Below are positions 20,873 through 29,059 of a DNA stretch of 64,000 bases, in pieces. A model generated the notes under the pieces. It was not told the origin of the DNA and did not search any database. It saw only the letters and a program-made list of their open reading frames with translations. Origin of the DNA: Actinoallomurus soli (GTDB taxonomy: Bacteria > Actinomycetota > Actinomycetes > Streptosporangiales > Streptosporangiaceae); contig NZ_JAMXMV010000009.1 of assembly GCF_024055715.1 (NCBI RefSeq), positions 186,001-250,000 on the forward strand. Direction: 5' to 3'. Made by a program: the position numbers and the translations under genes. Position 1 is the stretch's first letter; each line of letters opens with the position of its first letter.

Positions 20873-20938
20873 AATGCTAGCACTATCACTGAGGGTCTCA
20901 ACCATCGATATTGTCAGCCAGTAGTATGGACTAGCATT
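20873..20938. promoter_or_regulatory. Shared operator region between MFS exporter and MarR regulator
   Basis: AATGCTAG (20873-20880) and CTAGCATT (20931-20938) are an exact inverted pair near the two gene starts, and the left site is part of the palindrome TGCTAGCA (20875-20882). One site lies by each gene, as expected if MarR represses both. The assignment is inferred from position and symmetry. Confidence 0.55.
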
Positions 20939-20944
20939 GGCTAT

Positions 20945-21415
20945 GTGATTACGGCCTCAGACCTTCCCGTCCCGGTCATGGACGACCGACATGACGACCC
21001 AGCAGCCGAGGTGTGGCAACGAATCCGAGCGATCAGCCACAACCCGACCGCGATGGCCGCCTTCCACCAGATCACCCAAGAGACCGGGCTGCCACTCGCA
21101 CCCCTGCGGGCGCTACTCGTCCTCCCCCTGGACGAACCGATCCCGATGCGGCAGCTTGCAAAGCGACTCGGATGCGACAACTCCTACGTGACTTCGCTGG
21201 TCGACGCCCTCGAACAACGCGGTCTCGCCGTGCGCCGGCAGCACCCGACCGATCGCCGGATCAAGGTCATCATGCTGACCGACGAAGGACGAGAGCTGAC
21301 CAAGCGGGCGCAGCTTGCCGATACCACCCCGCCGGACTCCTTCGCCAACCTCAGCCCCACCGAGATCACCACCCTTCGAGACCTCTTGCGCAAGCTCGGC
21401 CCGGACCAGACCTGA
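20945..21415 (+). CDS. MarR-family transcriptional regulator
   Basis: 156-aa winged-helix repressor. Helix-turn-helix and wing at about residues 55-105: MRQLAKRLGCDNSYVTSLVDALEQRGLA and RRQHPTDRRIKVIMLTDEGR. Dimerisation helices flank it. GTG 20945 is taken as the start; no ribosome site precedes it and an AT-rich stretch lies close upstream (TAGTATGGAC), so the mRNA may be leaderless; ATG 20978 is a possible shorter start. It is divergent from the MFS exporter it presumably controls. Confidence 0.9.
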   Translation: MITASDLPVPVMDDRHDDPAAEVWQRIRAISHNPTAMAAFHQITQETGLPLAPLRALLVLPLDEPIPMRQLAKRLGCDNSYVTSLVDALEQRGLAVRRQHPTDRRIKVIMLTDEGRELTKRAQLADTTPPDSFANLSPTEITTLRDLLRKLGPDQT

Positions 21416-21472
21416 CGACCTCACGACCCGCCGCATATCTCCCGGCCCGGCGGGTCGGTGACGATGCCCTCC

Positions 21473-21961
21473 TCAGGGCGCGGTGGCCTCGGTGTGCGGC
21501 GCGCGTGTGAGTGCGAGGGTGCTTCCGGCCACGCCGATGAGGATGATCGCGACGGCGGCGCTGATCCCGCCCGCGCGGTTCCAGTACACGTCCTTCAGCT
21601 CGATCAGCAACGCGGCTTCGTCGATCACCAGGGCCAGCCCGATCCCGAAGGCGAGGCCCATCCAGGTCCGCCAGACGGGAGATCTCTCGACGAGCCCGCA
21701 TGCGCCGACGGCGATCAACAGCAGAATGCCCCAGATGTAATGGTGAATATGGACGCGACCGACGTGGACGTTGCCCAGGCCCGCGACGTGAACGTGAATT
21801 GCCCAGGTCAGCGCGCGCAATCCGGCGAATGTGGCGGTGAATCCCCACCAGGAAAGGATCAGACCACGCCGCGTGGGATGGACGTGCCGCAACCGACGTG
21901 AACGCCGAGGCGGGTTTTCGGCTGACCGATCGTCCGGGGAATTCGACGCTTCACCGCTCAC
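21473..21961 (-). CDS. Small integral membrane protein with His-rich loop, unknown function
   Basis: 162 aa. After a basic N-terminus (about residues 1-35) there are four predicted membrane helices: about 35-55, 70-90, 98-118 and 132-150. A conserved-looking His-rich segment, HVHVAGLGNVHVGRVHIHHY, precedes helix 2, and acidic DEAALLIELKD lies in a later loop; these could bind a metal, but this is inference. Similar unannotated proteins with an HIHHYIWG motif occur in actinobacteria. Start GTG 21961, with a weak upstream site. No function is assigned. Confidence 0.75.
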   Translation of the reverse strand: MSGEASNSPDDRSAENPPRRSRRLRHVHPTRRGLILSWWGFTATFAGLRALTWAIHVHVAGLGNVHVGRVHIHHYIWGILLLIAVGACGLVERSPVWRTWMGLAFGIGLALVIDEAALLIELKDVYWNRAGGISAAVAIILIGVAGSTLALTRAPHTEATAP

Positions 21962-22186
21962 CCGACGAGCCTACTGCCGCCGCGACGCATTGAACTGTCG
22001 GCGAACCCGCCGCGGCTGTGGCCAGCGCCGGAACCACAGTCCAGCACGACCTGGCGCATCGGCGTGTCCACGGGGGCGACCGCGGTGGCACGTTCGGCCA
22101 CTCCGTCGCCGTCACCGCCCCGCGTGAGGCCGTCGGGCGGTTGCACTGAGAGTGAACCTCGCAGGTAACGGCAGCAGGAGACTCTC

Positions 22187-22264
22187 ATGTCGGATTTCAC
22201 TCATCACACCGCGCCGACGCGGTTCGCGGAGGCGGGGGGTGTCTCGTACGGCTATTCGCGCGGG
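22187..22264 (+). pseudogene. Remnant of an alpha/beta-hydrolase N-terminus
   Basis: An ATG with a good AGGAGA site opens MSDFTHHTAPTRFAEAGG followed by VSYGYSRG, which parallels the start of the intact hydrolase 3 kb downstream (TEFVDGPEGERFAYRRFG). The similarity then stops. The frame happens to stay open into the LuxR gene, giving a spurious N-terminal extension. Best read as a truncated duplicate hydrolase; a genuine fusion is less likely. Confidence 0.45.
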
Positions 22265-22304
22265 CCGCCGGCCGCGCGTATCCGCCCCTCAGGGGCAACG
22301 GCGA

Positions 22305-22335
22305 TTGCCCGAACCGACGGCGTCCGCCCTAGAAT
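22305..22335 (+). promoter_or_regulatory. Candidate leaderless promoter of the LAL-type LuxR gene
   Basis: TTGCCC (22305-22310) and TAGAAT (22330-22335) are separated by 19 bp, and the GTG at 22343 begins 7 bases after the -10 box. This matches leaderless transcription, common in actinobacteria, and explains the lack of a ribosome site before that GTG. Confidence 0.45.
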
Positions 22336-22342
22336 CCGTCGA

Positions 22343-25207
22343 GTGTCACCTCTTCCCACCTGCGACGATCCCGGGAACGGGCCGATCGTCGGGCGGGACC
22401 GCGAGCTGGCCCGCTGCCAGGAGCTCCTTTCCGCGGTCGGGCCGGGCGGGCAGGCCGTCCTGATCGAGGGCGAGGCCGGCATCGGCAAGAGCACGCTGGT
22501 CGACGCCGTGGTCCGGCTGGCCGCCGTACAGGGCTTCCGCGAGCTGCGCTGTACCGGCGTGCAGAGCGAGACGACGTCCGGCTTCGCAGGCCTCCATGAG
22601 CTGTTCCACCCCGTGCTCGATCGCCTCTCCGCGCTCCCGGACCGGCAGCGGCAGGCCCTGGAGGTCGCGCTCGGGCAGGCCGACGGGCCGGCGCCGAGCC
22701 GGCTGATGACCGGGCTCGCCGCGCTCGGCCTGCTCGAGGACTACTCGGCCGAGCAGCCCGCGGTCGTCGTGGTCGAGGACGCGCAGTGGCTCGACGCCTC
22801 CACCGCCCAGGCCATCGCCTTCGCCGCCCGGCGCCTGTCGAACGCCCGAGTGCTGCTGATCGTGACGATGCGGACCGACGCCGCCGAGCGGGCGATCGAG
22901 GCCTCCGAGGCCTCCGAGGGCGCCGCGGCCGGCCTGATCCGGTCGATCCCGCTGACGGAGCTCTCACTCGGCCCGCTCACCGACGAGGAGTCCGAGCGGC
23001 TCCTGCGCGAGCAGCGGCCGGAACCCGACGAGGGCACCCGCCGGCTGATCCTCGCCGAGGCCGTCGGCAACCCGCTCGCGCTGACCGAACTCGGCCGGGC
23101 GCTCACCGGGCACCCGCCGCCGGGCGGGGTCGCCGGAGACCGGTGGCTGCCGATGACCCGGCGGCTGCAGCAGGCGTTCCTCGCCGGAGCGTCCCGGCTG
23201 CCCGAGCGCAGCCGGCGGATGCTGCTGTTCATCGCCGCGGCGCCCGAATCGTCGCTGCGCCAGCTGATGACCGCCGCGGCACGCGCCGGCCTGAGCCTGG
23301 ACGACCTCGCGCCGATCGAGAACGCCCGCCTCGCCACCGTCGCCGGAGACCAGGTGGTGCTGCGCCATCCGCTCGTCCGCTCCGCCGTCTACGGCGCCGC
23401 GTCGTTCGCCGAACGGACCGCCGCCCACCGCGTCCTCGCCGACACCGCCACCGACCCCGACCGCGCCGCGTGGCACGCCGCCGCGGCCGTCCCGGACCAC
23501 GACGACGCGGTGGCCGCCGCGCTGGAGGCCACCGCGGCCCGGGCCCGCGACCGCAGCGCGCTCGCCGAGGCCGTCGCGGCGTTGCGGCGGGCCGCCGGCC
23601 TCTCGTCCTCCGAGACCGACCGTACGCGCCGCCTCGCCGCCGCCGCGGAGATCGCCCGCCAGGCCGGCGACGTGGCGGGCAGCGCGCTGCTGGTCCGTGA
23701 GGCCCGGCCGGCGGCGACCGACCCCGACGTGCTCGCCCACCTGGCACTCACCCAGGTCGCCCTGACCAACAGCGCCGCCGTCCCGGGTCACAGCACCGAC
23801 GACCTGCTCGACCTCGCCGCCCGGCTGGCCGGCCCCCGCGGCGACGGCAACCGGACGCAGCGGCTGCGCGTGCTCGCCACCGCCGCCACCGCGCACTGCG
23901 TACACGGCCTGCCCGACGACCTCCGCGCGCGGCTCCGGCAGGCCATCGACGCGGCCGCCGGCGATGACGGCGGTCTTCTCACGCTCGTCGGGCGGGTGCT
24001 GCTCTATCCCGCCGAACACGCCGACCAGGCCCGGAGCGAGCTGCCCGGGCTGCTGCGCGTCATCCGGGACGCCTACCTCTCGGACGAGGCCAGGAGGTGG
24101 CCCAGCCGCCCGCAGATCATCATCGGCGTCGGGCTCATGGCCGAGGCCGTGCACGACCTGCCGGCCGCGTTGGACTGCTGGAACCTGGGCGTCGAGTACT
24201 CCCACCGCACAGGCGCCCCCGGAGACGAGGCCTGGGCCCTGCGCGAGCGCGGCATGATCCGGATCGGTCTCGGGCGGCTGCAGGACGGCCTGGCCGACGC
24301 CGAGATGGCCCTGCGGATCGGCGCCGACCTCGGCCTGCGGGTCACCGCGGCGGACGCGGCCATCGCCGCGGCCCGTGCGTACGCCTGGCGCGGCGACAAC
24401 GCCCGCGCGCTCGCCGCGCTCGACCGCGGCGAAGAACTGGCCGGCGCCGACGGCCCCACCTTCATCAAGGCCCGGGCGAGCTGGGCGGCCGGCCTGGTCG
24501 CCCTCAACGAGCGTCGTCACGAGGACGCCTGGGCCGCCCTCAACGCCGCGCGGGCCCACACCTTCACCGGATGGTGGGCGCTCGCCGACCTGGCCGAGGC
24601 CGCGGTGCGCACCGGCCGCACCGAGCAGGTGACGCCGCTGCTGGTACGAGCGTCCGAGGAGGCCCCGGCGTTCGCCAGCCCGTACCTCGACAACCTGGTA
24701 CGGCGCGGCCTGGCGCAGGCCCAGCCGAGCGCCGGCGCCGAGGAGCACTTCGAGGCGGCGCTGGCGACCGCCGGAAACAACCCGGGCACGCTGGAGATCG
24801 CCCGCACCCGGCTCGTCTACGGCGAGTGGCTGCGCCGCCGCCGTCGCATCGTCGACGCCCGTGAGCAGCTCGGCGCGGCCCTGCGGGTGTTCGAGGGCGC
24901 GGGTGCGTCCCCATGGGCCGAACGCGCCGCGGCGGAGCTGCGCGCCGCCGGTGTCGTCTCCGCCCCGCCGACGGTCACGCGGGAGGCGGGTCGCCGGGCC
25001 GTGCCGGACGCGGCGGCCGTGCTCACCGCCCAGGAGCTGCAGATCGCCCGGATGGCCGCCGCGGGCATGACCAACCGGGAGATCGCCGACCGGATCTACC
25101 TGTCGCACCGTACGGTCGCGACCCACCTGTACAAGGTCTTTCCGAATCTGGGCGTCAGCAACCGGACCCAACTGCGCGCCGCGCTGGAGCAGGCCGGCGC
25201 GGCGTGA
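22343..25207 (+). CDS. LAL-type LuxR transcriptional regulator with N-terminal AAA ATPase
   Basis: Large ATP-binding regulator of the LuxR family (MalT/LAL class), 954 aa from GTG 22343. The ATPase domain shows IVGRDRELARCQELL, Walker A GEAGIGKST (about residues 43-51) and Walker B VVVVEDAQWLD (about 140-150). A long helical TPR-like sensor region follows (about 330-850). The C-terminal helix-turn-helix is LTAQELQIARMAAAGMTNRE then IADRIYLSHRTVATHLYKVF. The frame begins at ATG 22187, but those first 52 codons resemble a hydrolase fragment, so the start at 22343 is preferred. The next gene is an alpha/beta hydrolase, a likely target. Confidence 0.9.
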   Translation: MSPLPTCDDPGNGPIVGRDRELARCQELLSAVGPGGQAVLIEGEAGIGKSTLVDAVVRLAAVQGFRELRCTGVQSETTSGFAGLHELFHPVLDRLSALPDRQRQALEVALGQADGPAPSRLMTGLAALGLLEDYSAEQPAVVVVEDAQWLDASTAQAIAFAARRLSNARVLLIVTMRTDAAERAIEASEASEGAAAGLIRSIPLTELSLGPLTDEESERLLREQRPEPDEGTRRLILAEAVGNPLALTELGRALTGHPPPGGVAGDRWLPMTRRLQQAFLAGASRLPERSRRMLLFIAAAPESSLRQLMTAAARAGLSLDDLAPIENARLATVAGDQVVLRHPLVRSAVYGAASFAERTAAHRVLADTATDPDRAAWHAAAAVPDHDDAVAAALEATAARARDRSALAEAVAALRRAAGLSSSETDRTRRLAAAAEIARQAGDVAGSALLVREARPAATDPDVLAHLALTQVALTNSAAVPGHSTDDLLDLAARLAGPRGDGNRTQRLRVLATAATAHCVHGLPDDLRARLRQAIDAAAGDDGGLLTLVGRVLLYPAEHADQARSELPGLLRVIRDAYLSDEARRWPSRPQIIIGVGLMAEAVHDLPAALDCWNLGVEYSHRTGAPGDEAWALRERGMIRIGLGRLQDGLADAEMALRIGADLGLRVTAADAAIAAARAYAWRGDNARALAALDRGEELAGADGPTFIKARASWAAGLVALNERRHEDAWAALNAARAHTFTGWWALADLAEAAVRTGRTEQVTPLLVRASEEAPAFASPYLDNLVRRGLAQAQPSAGAEEHFEAALATAGNNPGTLEIARTRLVYGEWLRRRRRIVDAREQLGAALRVFEGAGASPWAERAAAELRAAGVVSAPPTVTREAGRRAVPDAAAVLTAQELQIARMAAAGMTNREIADRIYLSHRTVATHLYKVFPNLGVSNRTQLRAALEQAGAA

Positions 25208-25324
25208 AGCCGGCCGCCCGGCCGTTCCGCTCAGTCAAATGTCGGATACCTCCCCGGTGACCGGCCGACGAGCATGGACGGCAGCCGACGACACGTCGGG
25301 CCGCGACCTCCGCGAAGGACGAGA

Positions 25325-26158
25325 ATGTCCACTTACCTGTCCGACCAGGCCGAGACGGAATTCGTCGACGGCCCGGAGGGCGAACGGTTCGCCTACCGGC
25401 GCTTCGGCCGGCCCGGCACCGTACCGCTGGTCCTGCTGATGCGGCTGCGCGGCACGATGGACCACTGGGACCCGGCGCTGCTCGACCGCCTCGCGGCCGA
25501 ACGCGAGGTCATCGTCTTCGACAACCGCGGCACCAGCGCCTCGACCGGCGTCGCCCCCGACACCATCGAAGGACTCGCCGACGGCGCGATCGCCTTCCTG
25601 CGGTCGCTCGGCCTGGACCAGGTCGACGTGCTGGGCTGGTCGATGGGCGGCATCGTCGCCCAGGGCGTCGCGCTGGGGGCGCCGGACCTGGTACGGCGCC
25701 TGATCGTCGCCGGCAGCTCGGCCGGCGGGGTCCCCGACCTGCCACCGCCTCCCGCCAAGGTCAATGAGGTGCTCGCCCACCCGGAGAACGGCGACGAGGA
25801 CTTCCTCTACCTCTTCTTCCCCAAGACCGAGCAGGCCCGGGCCGCGGGGCTCGCCTCGCTGCGCCGGATCGACCGCCGGCTGACCGGGTCCAAGGCCCAG
25901 GTGCAGCCGGAGACCTACCGCGCGCAGCTCACCGCCATCGGCGGCTTCGCGGGTTTCTGGGAGCGCCAGGGGGAGCTGGCCCTGCCGGTGCTCGTCGCGA
26001 ACGGCGCGCACGACGTGATGATCCACTCGTACGCCACGTACGCCATGTCGCAGCGCCTGCCGAACGCCAAGGTCGTGCTGTACAGCGACGCCGGGCACGG
26101 CTTCCTCTTCCAGCACATCGACGACTTCGCGGCCGAGGTCGACCGCTTCCTGGCCTGA
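25325..26158 (+). CDS. Alpha/beta-hydrolase fold protein
   Basis: 277-aa soluble hydrolase with the catalytic triad frame visible: nucleophile S106 in GWSMGGIV, an acid residue in LVANGAHDVMI, and H258 in DAGHGF. The oxyanion segment is RLRGTMDHWDP. Such proteins are esterases, lactonases or haloperoxidase-like enzymes; the substrate cannot be read. ATG 25325 follows GAAGGA, while the longer GTG/ATG frame at 25274 lacks a site. It lies 117 bp after the LAL regulator and is followed by a strong terminator. Confidence 0.91.
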   Translation: MSTYLSDQAETEFVDGPEGERFAYRRFGRPGTVPLVLLMRLRGTMDHWDPALLDRLAAEREVIVFDNRGTSASTGVAPDTIEGLADGAIAFLRSLGLDQVDVLGWSMGGIVAQGVALGAPDLVRRLIVAGSSAGGVPDLPPPPAKVNEVLAHPENGDEDFLYLFFPKTEQARAAGLASLRRIDRRLTGSKAQVQPETYRAQLTAIGGFAGFWERQGELALPVLVANGAHDVMIHSYATYAMSQRLPNAKVVLYSDAGHGFLFQHIDDFAAEVDRFLA

Positions 26159-26161
26159 CGA

Positions 26162-26207
26162 CCGTGCGGGCCCCGTACGGCGGCCGGCGTACGGGGACGC
26201 CGCACGG
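26162..26207 (+). terminator. Strong two-part hairpin terminator after the alpha/beta-hydrolase gene
   Basis: CCGTGCGG (26162-26169) pairs with CCGCACGG (26200-26207), and inside it CCCCGTACG (26171-26179) pairs with CGTACGGGG (26188-26196), giving a near-continuous 17-bp stem right after the stop codon at 26158. Confidence 0.75.
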
Positions 26208-26229
26208 CGACGCGAGGGCGATGCCGCCG

Positions 26230-26335
26230 TCAGTCGTCGTACTGAACCAGGCAGAACTCGTGGTCCTCCGGGTCGGCCATGACGACGACCACGCCTTCGT
26301 CACCGGCCTCGGTTGTGGCGCTGGTCGGTCGTCGA
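26230..26335 (-). pseudogene. C-terminal fragment of a VOC/glyoxalase-family protein
   Basis: The last roughly 30 codons read EGVVVVMADPEDHEFCLVQ then YDD and a stop, the typical ending of vicinal-oxygen-chelate family proteins (pattern VMADPEGNEFCLV). Upstream the similarity breaks off and the DUF1905 gene begins ten bases further, so the rest has been lost. Confidence 0.6.
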
Positions 26336-26344
26336 GTCCGGTGA

Positions 26345-26647
26345 TCAGAAATCGATGAGCTCGACGGTCATGGTCGCGAGGTCACCCGCCTCGATGGCTT
26401 CGGCTCTGCGGACGGCGCGCTTGATGGGCAGCACGTAACTCCCCCGCGCGCTGTCCGGGAAGATCGAGGTCTTCCAGGTGCTCCCACCGACCGTGACCCG
26501 CACCCGCAGCGAACCGAAGCCGCGGCGGACTCCGCCGGCCAGGTCACGGATCTCCTCGGAAGCCTCGACAGGCAGGCTCACGAAGGTCCACGAGTCGGCG
26601 CGCCGCGCCTCCCATATCCACAGCTCGGCATCGAAGACGATTACCAC
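26345..26647 (-). CDS. DUF1905 domain-containing protein
   Basis: 100-aa single-domain protein. The family pattern is complete: FDAELWIWEARRADSWTFVSL, PVEASEEIRDL, RRGFGSLRVRVTVGGSTWKTS and SYVLPIKRAVRRAEAI. Function of DUF1905 is not established; the fold is a small beta barrel. Starts at GTG 26647; no strong ribosome site is visible. Confidence 0.87.
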   Translation of the reverse strand: MVIVFDAELWIWEARRADSWTFVSLPVEASEEIRDLAGGVRRGFGSLRVRVTVGGSTWKTSIFPDSARGSYVLPIKRAVRRAEAIEAGDLATMTVELIDF

Positions 26648-26865
26648 GGACTCATCATGCCGCCCGGCTCCGACAGTCCATGGACCCGCCCGTGACTCCG
26701 GTGTGTGATCGCCGAGTAGCTCAATGGCGCGCTCGCGTTCTCCTGTGGGAGGCGATCGCGGTCACTTCGGCGTACTCGCCGCCGCTTCCTCCACTGCGGC
26801 TGCTCTTGCGCCACTGCGCCACCGACGTCGAGGAGCGGAGAAAGGGCAATTGCGGCAGCAGCATC

Positions 26866-27030
26866 GATGGGATGGCCTGGGGCCACGGCGGCGACATCGA
26901 CCGTTACCACACCAGCGACGCCGCCACCGACGACGGCCGCGCCGCGGCGGTCGCCGTCACCCTGCTGCCGGAGAGCGACGGCCCTGTCAAGCGCCTGCTG
27001 ACCGCCGTCGACGGCGCCCGCTGCGGGTGA
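26866..27030 (+). pseudogene. C-terminal remnant of a beta-lactamase/D-Ala-D-Ala carboxypeptidase-type serine hydrolase
   Basis: GMAWGHGGDIDRYHTSDAAT then DDGRAAAVAVTLLPESD matches the end of class C beta-lactamase-family hydrolases, including the KTG-equivalent HGG motif. The open frame extends left to 26680, but that part is unlike the family and no SxxK box exists, so the 5' part is gone. Confidence 0.55.
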
Positions 27031-27042
27031 GCCTTCTTCCTG

Positions 27043-27798
27043 TCACAGACTCTGACCGCCGCTGAGTTCGATGCAGCCACCGTTCGCCCAACCGAACGCG
27101 GTGGAGAGAAGGGCGGGCACGGCCGCACCGAGGTCGTCCGGGGTCCCTATTCTGCCCAGCGCGATGACGTTGGCGGACAGCTCCTTCACCGCATCGGTGT
27201 GCATGATGCCACCGCCGAAATCGCTCTCGGTCGCGCCGCCCCTGAGGGTGTTCACGCGGATCCGGCGATCGGCCAGCTCGACGGCCTGATACCGGGTCAG
27301 CACCTCCACTGCTCCCTTGACCGCGGCATAAGCGGATGCGCCGGGAACGACCGCTCTCGTCAACGCGGTGGAGAGGTTCAGAATCCGTCCCCCGTCCGCC
27401 AGCAGAGGCAGAAGACGCTGCGTGAGGAAATACGGGGCCTTCAGGTTCACCGCGACCAGTTCGTCGAACTGTTCCTCACTCGTCTCGGCGTACGGCGGGA
27501 AGAACCCGATGCCCGCGTTGTTGATCAGATAATTGAACTGCTGTGCCCCCCAGTCGTGCAGCAAACGTGAAACGCTGTCCGCGAAGGCCGGGAAGAGTTC
27601 ACTGCGCGACAGGTCGAGTTGCAGGAAGGCCAGCCTGCCGCCGTTCTTCGTGACCTGCGCCGCGAACTCCTGCGCCTCGGTGGCGCTGCGGTTGTACGTA
27701 CCGATGACCCACACACCCGCATCGGTCAGATGGGCGGCCATGCTGCGGCCGAAACCGCGACTTGCTCCGGTGACCAGAGCGATCCTCGAATCGTTCAC
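27043..27798 (-). CDS. Short-chain dehydrogenase/reductase (SDR)
   Basis: 251-aa NAD(P)-dependent oxidoreductase of the classical SDR family. Cofactor loop TGASRGFG near residues 11-18, NNAG at about residues 92-95, catalytic Ser region LNLSTALTRA and Y-x3-K in SAYAAVKGAVEV. The C-terminal GGCIELSGGQSL fits SDR ends. GTG 27798 begins the conserved sequence; the longer frame starting at 27846 would overlap the IclR gene end. It sits 48 bp downstream of the IclR gene on the same strand, so the two may be co-transcribed. Substrate unknown. Confidence 0.92.
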   Translation of the reverse strand: MNDSRIALVTGASRGFGRSMAAHLTDAGVWVIGTYNRSATEAQEFAAQVTKNGGRLAFLQLDLSRSELFPAFADSVSRLLHDWGAQQFNYLINNAGIGFFPPYAETSEEQFDELVAVNLKAPYFLTQRLLPLLADGGRILNLSTALTRAVVPGASAYAAVKGAVEVLTRYQAVELADRRIRVNTLRGGATESDFGGGIMHTDAVKELSANVIALGRIGTPDDLGAAVPALLSTAFGWANGGCIELSGGQSL

Positions 27799-27846
27799 CC
27801 TGGCATCCTGACCGCGCGGCCCGCGGCGATGCCAGCACGTGTCCAC

Positions 27847-28515
27847 TCAGTGGCCGTTCCGAGCCGCGAGCGCCTCGATCGCCTTGCCCGCACGCTGGAC
27901 ATGCGCGGCAAAGTTCTCCGCCCGCACACGGGACGATGTCGCGATCTGCAGCGATGCCCGCTGCCCGCCGGGTAGGGTCAACAACCTCGCGTAGCACGTG
28001 AGGCCGTTGATCAGGTCCTGGTCATCGACGGCGGCAGCGAACGGCCGAACACGGGGCGACTGCCGGTGATTCGGATCGAGTACCAATGCCGCAGCCGTCA
28101 GGTCGGGCATCTCGATACCGGCGTACGCGTCGATGGGCAGTTCCTCTCGACCGGGGATCATCTCCATCGCCACCAGCGACGTCTCGGTCGGGACGACGAG
28201 TGAAACGGTGGCACCGGTCTGATCCCGAAGCGTCTGGATGACACGGTTGACGCTGGTGCGAACGCCCTCGAGCGGTTGCGCCCGGCCGGCGATCCCGAGC
28301 AGGTGCGGCGACACCGCCCACCGCCTGTCGGCACGCAACTCGACCGCTTTGCTCCGGCGCAGCTGGCGGAGCAGCCGGTGGACCGTGGACCTGGGTATCG
28401 ATGTCAACTCGGCCAGACTGGACATCTGACGGTGTTCGTCCGCATCCGGCAGTGCGCGGAGGACACGGAAACCACTCTCGAGAACCTCCCGCCCAGGCCC
28501 CTGGCCAGGTGTCAT
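27847..28515 (-). CDS. IclR-family transcriptional regulator, short C-terminal domain
   Basis: 222-aa regulator. The N-terminal winged helix is clear (ESGFRVLRALPDADEHRQMS, LAELTSIPRSTVHRLLRQL). The effector domain (about residues 85-215) keeps the start TLRDQTGATVSLVVPTETSL but is about 30 residues shorter than usual and lacks the usual cysteine-bearing loops, so its ligand site is altered. ATG 28515 follows a perfect AAAGGAG. It could control the SDR gene downstream, or the purine operon 1 kb away; IclR members such as AllR regulate allantoin genes, but no direct sign of that is seen. Confidence 0.85.
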   Translation of the reverse strand: MTPGQGPGREVLESGFRVLRALPDADEHRQMSSLAELTSIPRSTVHRLLRQLRRSKAVELRADRRWAVSPHLLGIAGRAQPLEGVRTSVNRVIQTLRDQTGATVSLVVPTETSLVAMEMIPGREELPIDAYAGIEMPDLTAAALVLDPNHRQSPRVRPFAAAVDDQDLINGLTCYARLLTLPGGQRASLQIATSSRVRAENFAAHVQRAGKAIEALAARNGH

Positions 28516-28534
28516 TGCGTGCTCCTTTCGGGCT

Positions 28535-28605
28535 GATCGGTCCGGCGACTCTCGGTGTCGCCGCAGGCTGCGTCGAGTCGCCCAGCCTTCGGGAGCCGAC
28601 CGATC
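28535..28605. promoter_or_regulatory. Inverted repeat upstream of the IclR-type gene
   Basis: GATCGGTC (28535-28542) and GACCGATC (28598-28605) are exact reverse complements 55 bp apart, just upstream of the IclR start. Possible autoregulatory sites; inference only. Confidence 0.35.
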
Positions 28606-29059
28606 CACATGATCGTTGTCCCGTACCTTAGCCAGACCCCATGGTCCGTGGCGGTCACGCAGGTCACAGACACAGACGTGGTTAGGCGCGGCTCGTTTTG
28701 AACCGCGCACCGCCTCGGCGACCGCCAGGCGGGCCAGCCCTTGGGAGTGCCGCCGGTTCGGTGGCGACAGCGCCATCGGCCGGATACAGGTCACCGGCGG
28801 TCGGGGCACGCCGGGCGCACCGGGTGACGGTCCTCGTGGCCGGCGACCGCTGATTCCCGGACGCCACCTGGCGCCGCACCACACCATCGGCCCCCACCGT
28901 CCCGGCCCCGGCCCCGTCCCGGCGAGCCTGCGCTCTGGCCGCCCCGTCCGCCATCCCCATCGGCACCAAGGTCTGCCCGGCGCGCATCGCCCCACCCGGC
29001 AGCGGCCGTGATCGCCACCGCGTCCCGGTACGCCTGCGGCAACACCTGCGCCGACGGGG
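28606..29059. other. 454-bp stretch with no recognised gene
   Basis: It lies between the IclR upstream repeat and the end of the purine operon. Open frames exist on both strands (28616-29011 plus, 28682-28987 minus), but their Arg/Pro/Gly-rich translations match nothing recognised. No tRNA, hairpin terminator or repeat was noticed. It may hold decayed coding sequence. Confidence 0.4.

Noticed and set aside
26709-26760. tRNA-like string GAGTAGCTCAATGGCGCG
   Set aside because: It resembles a D-arm, but no TpsiC arm (GGTTCGA) or matching acceptor stem follows.
28616-29011. Open frames on both strands in the gap before allantoicase
   Set aside because: Translations are Arg/Pro/Gly-rich with no recognisable family, and no supported start site was seen.
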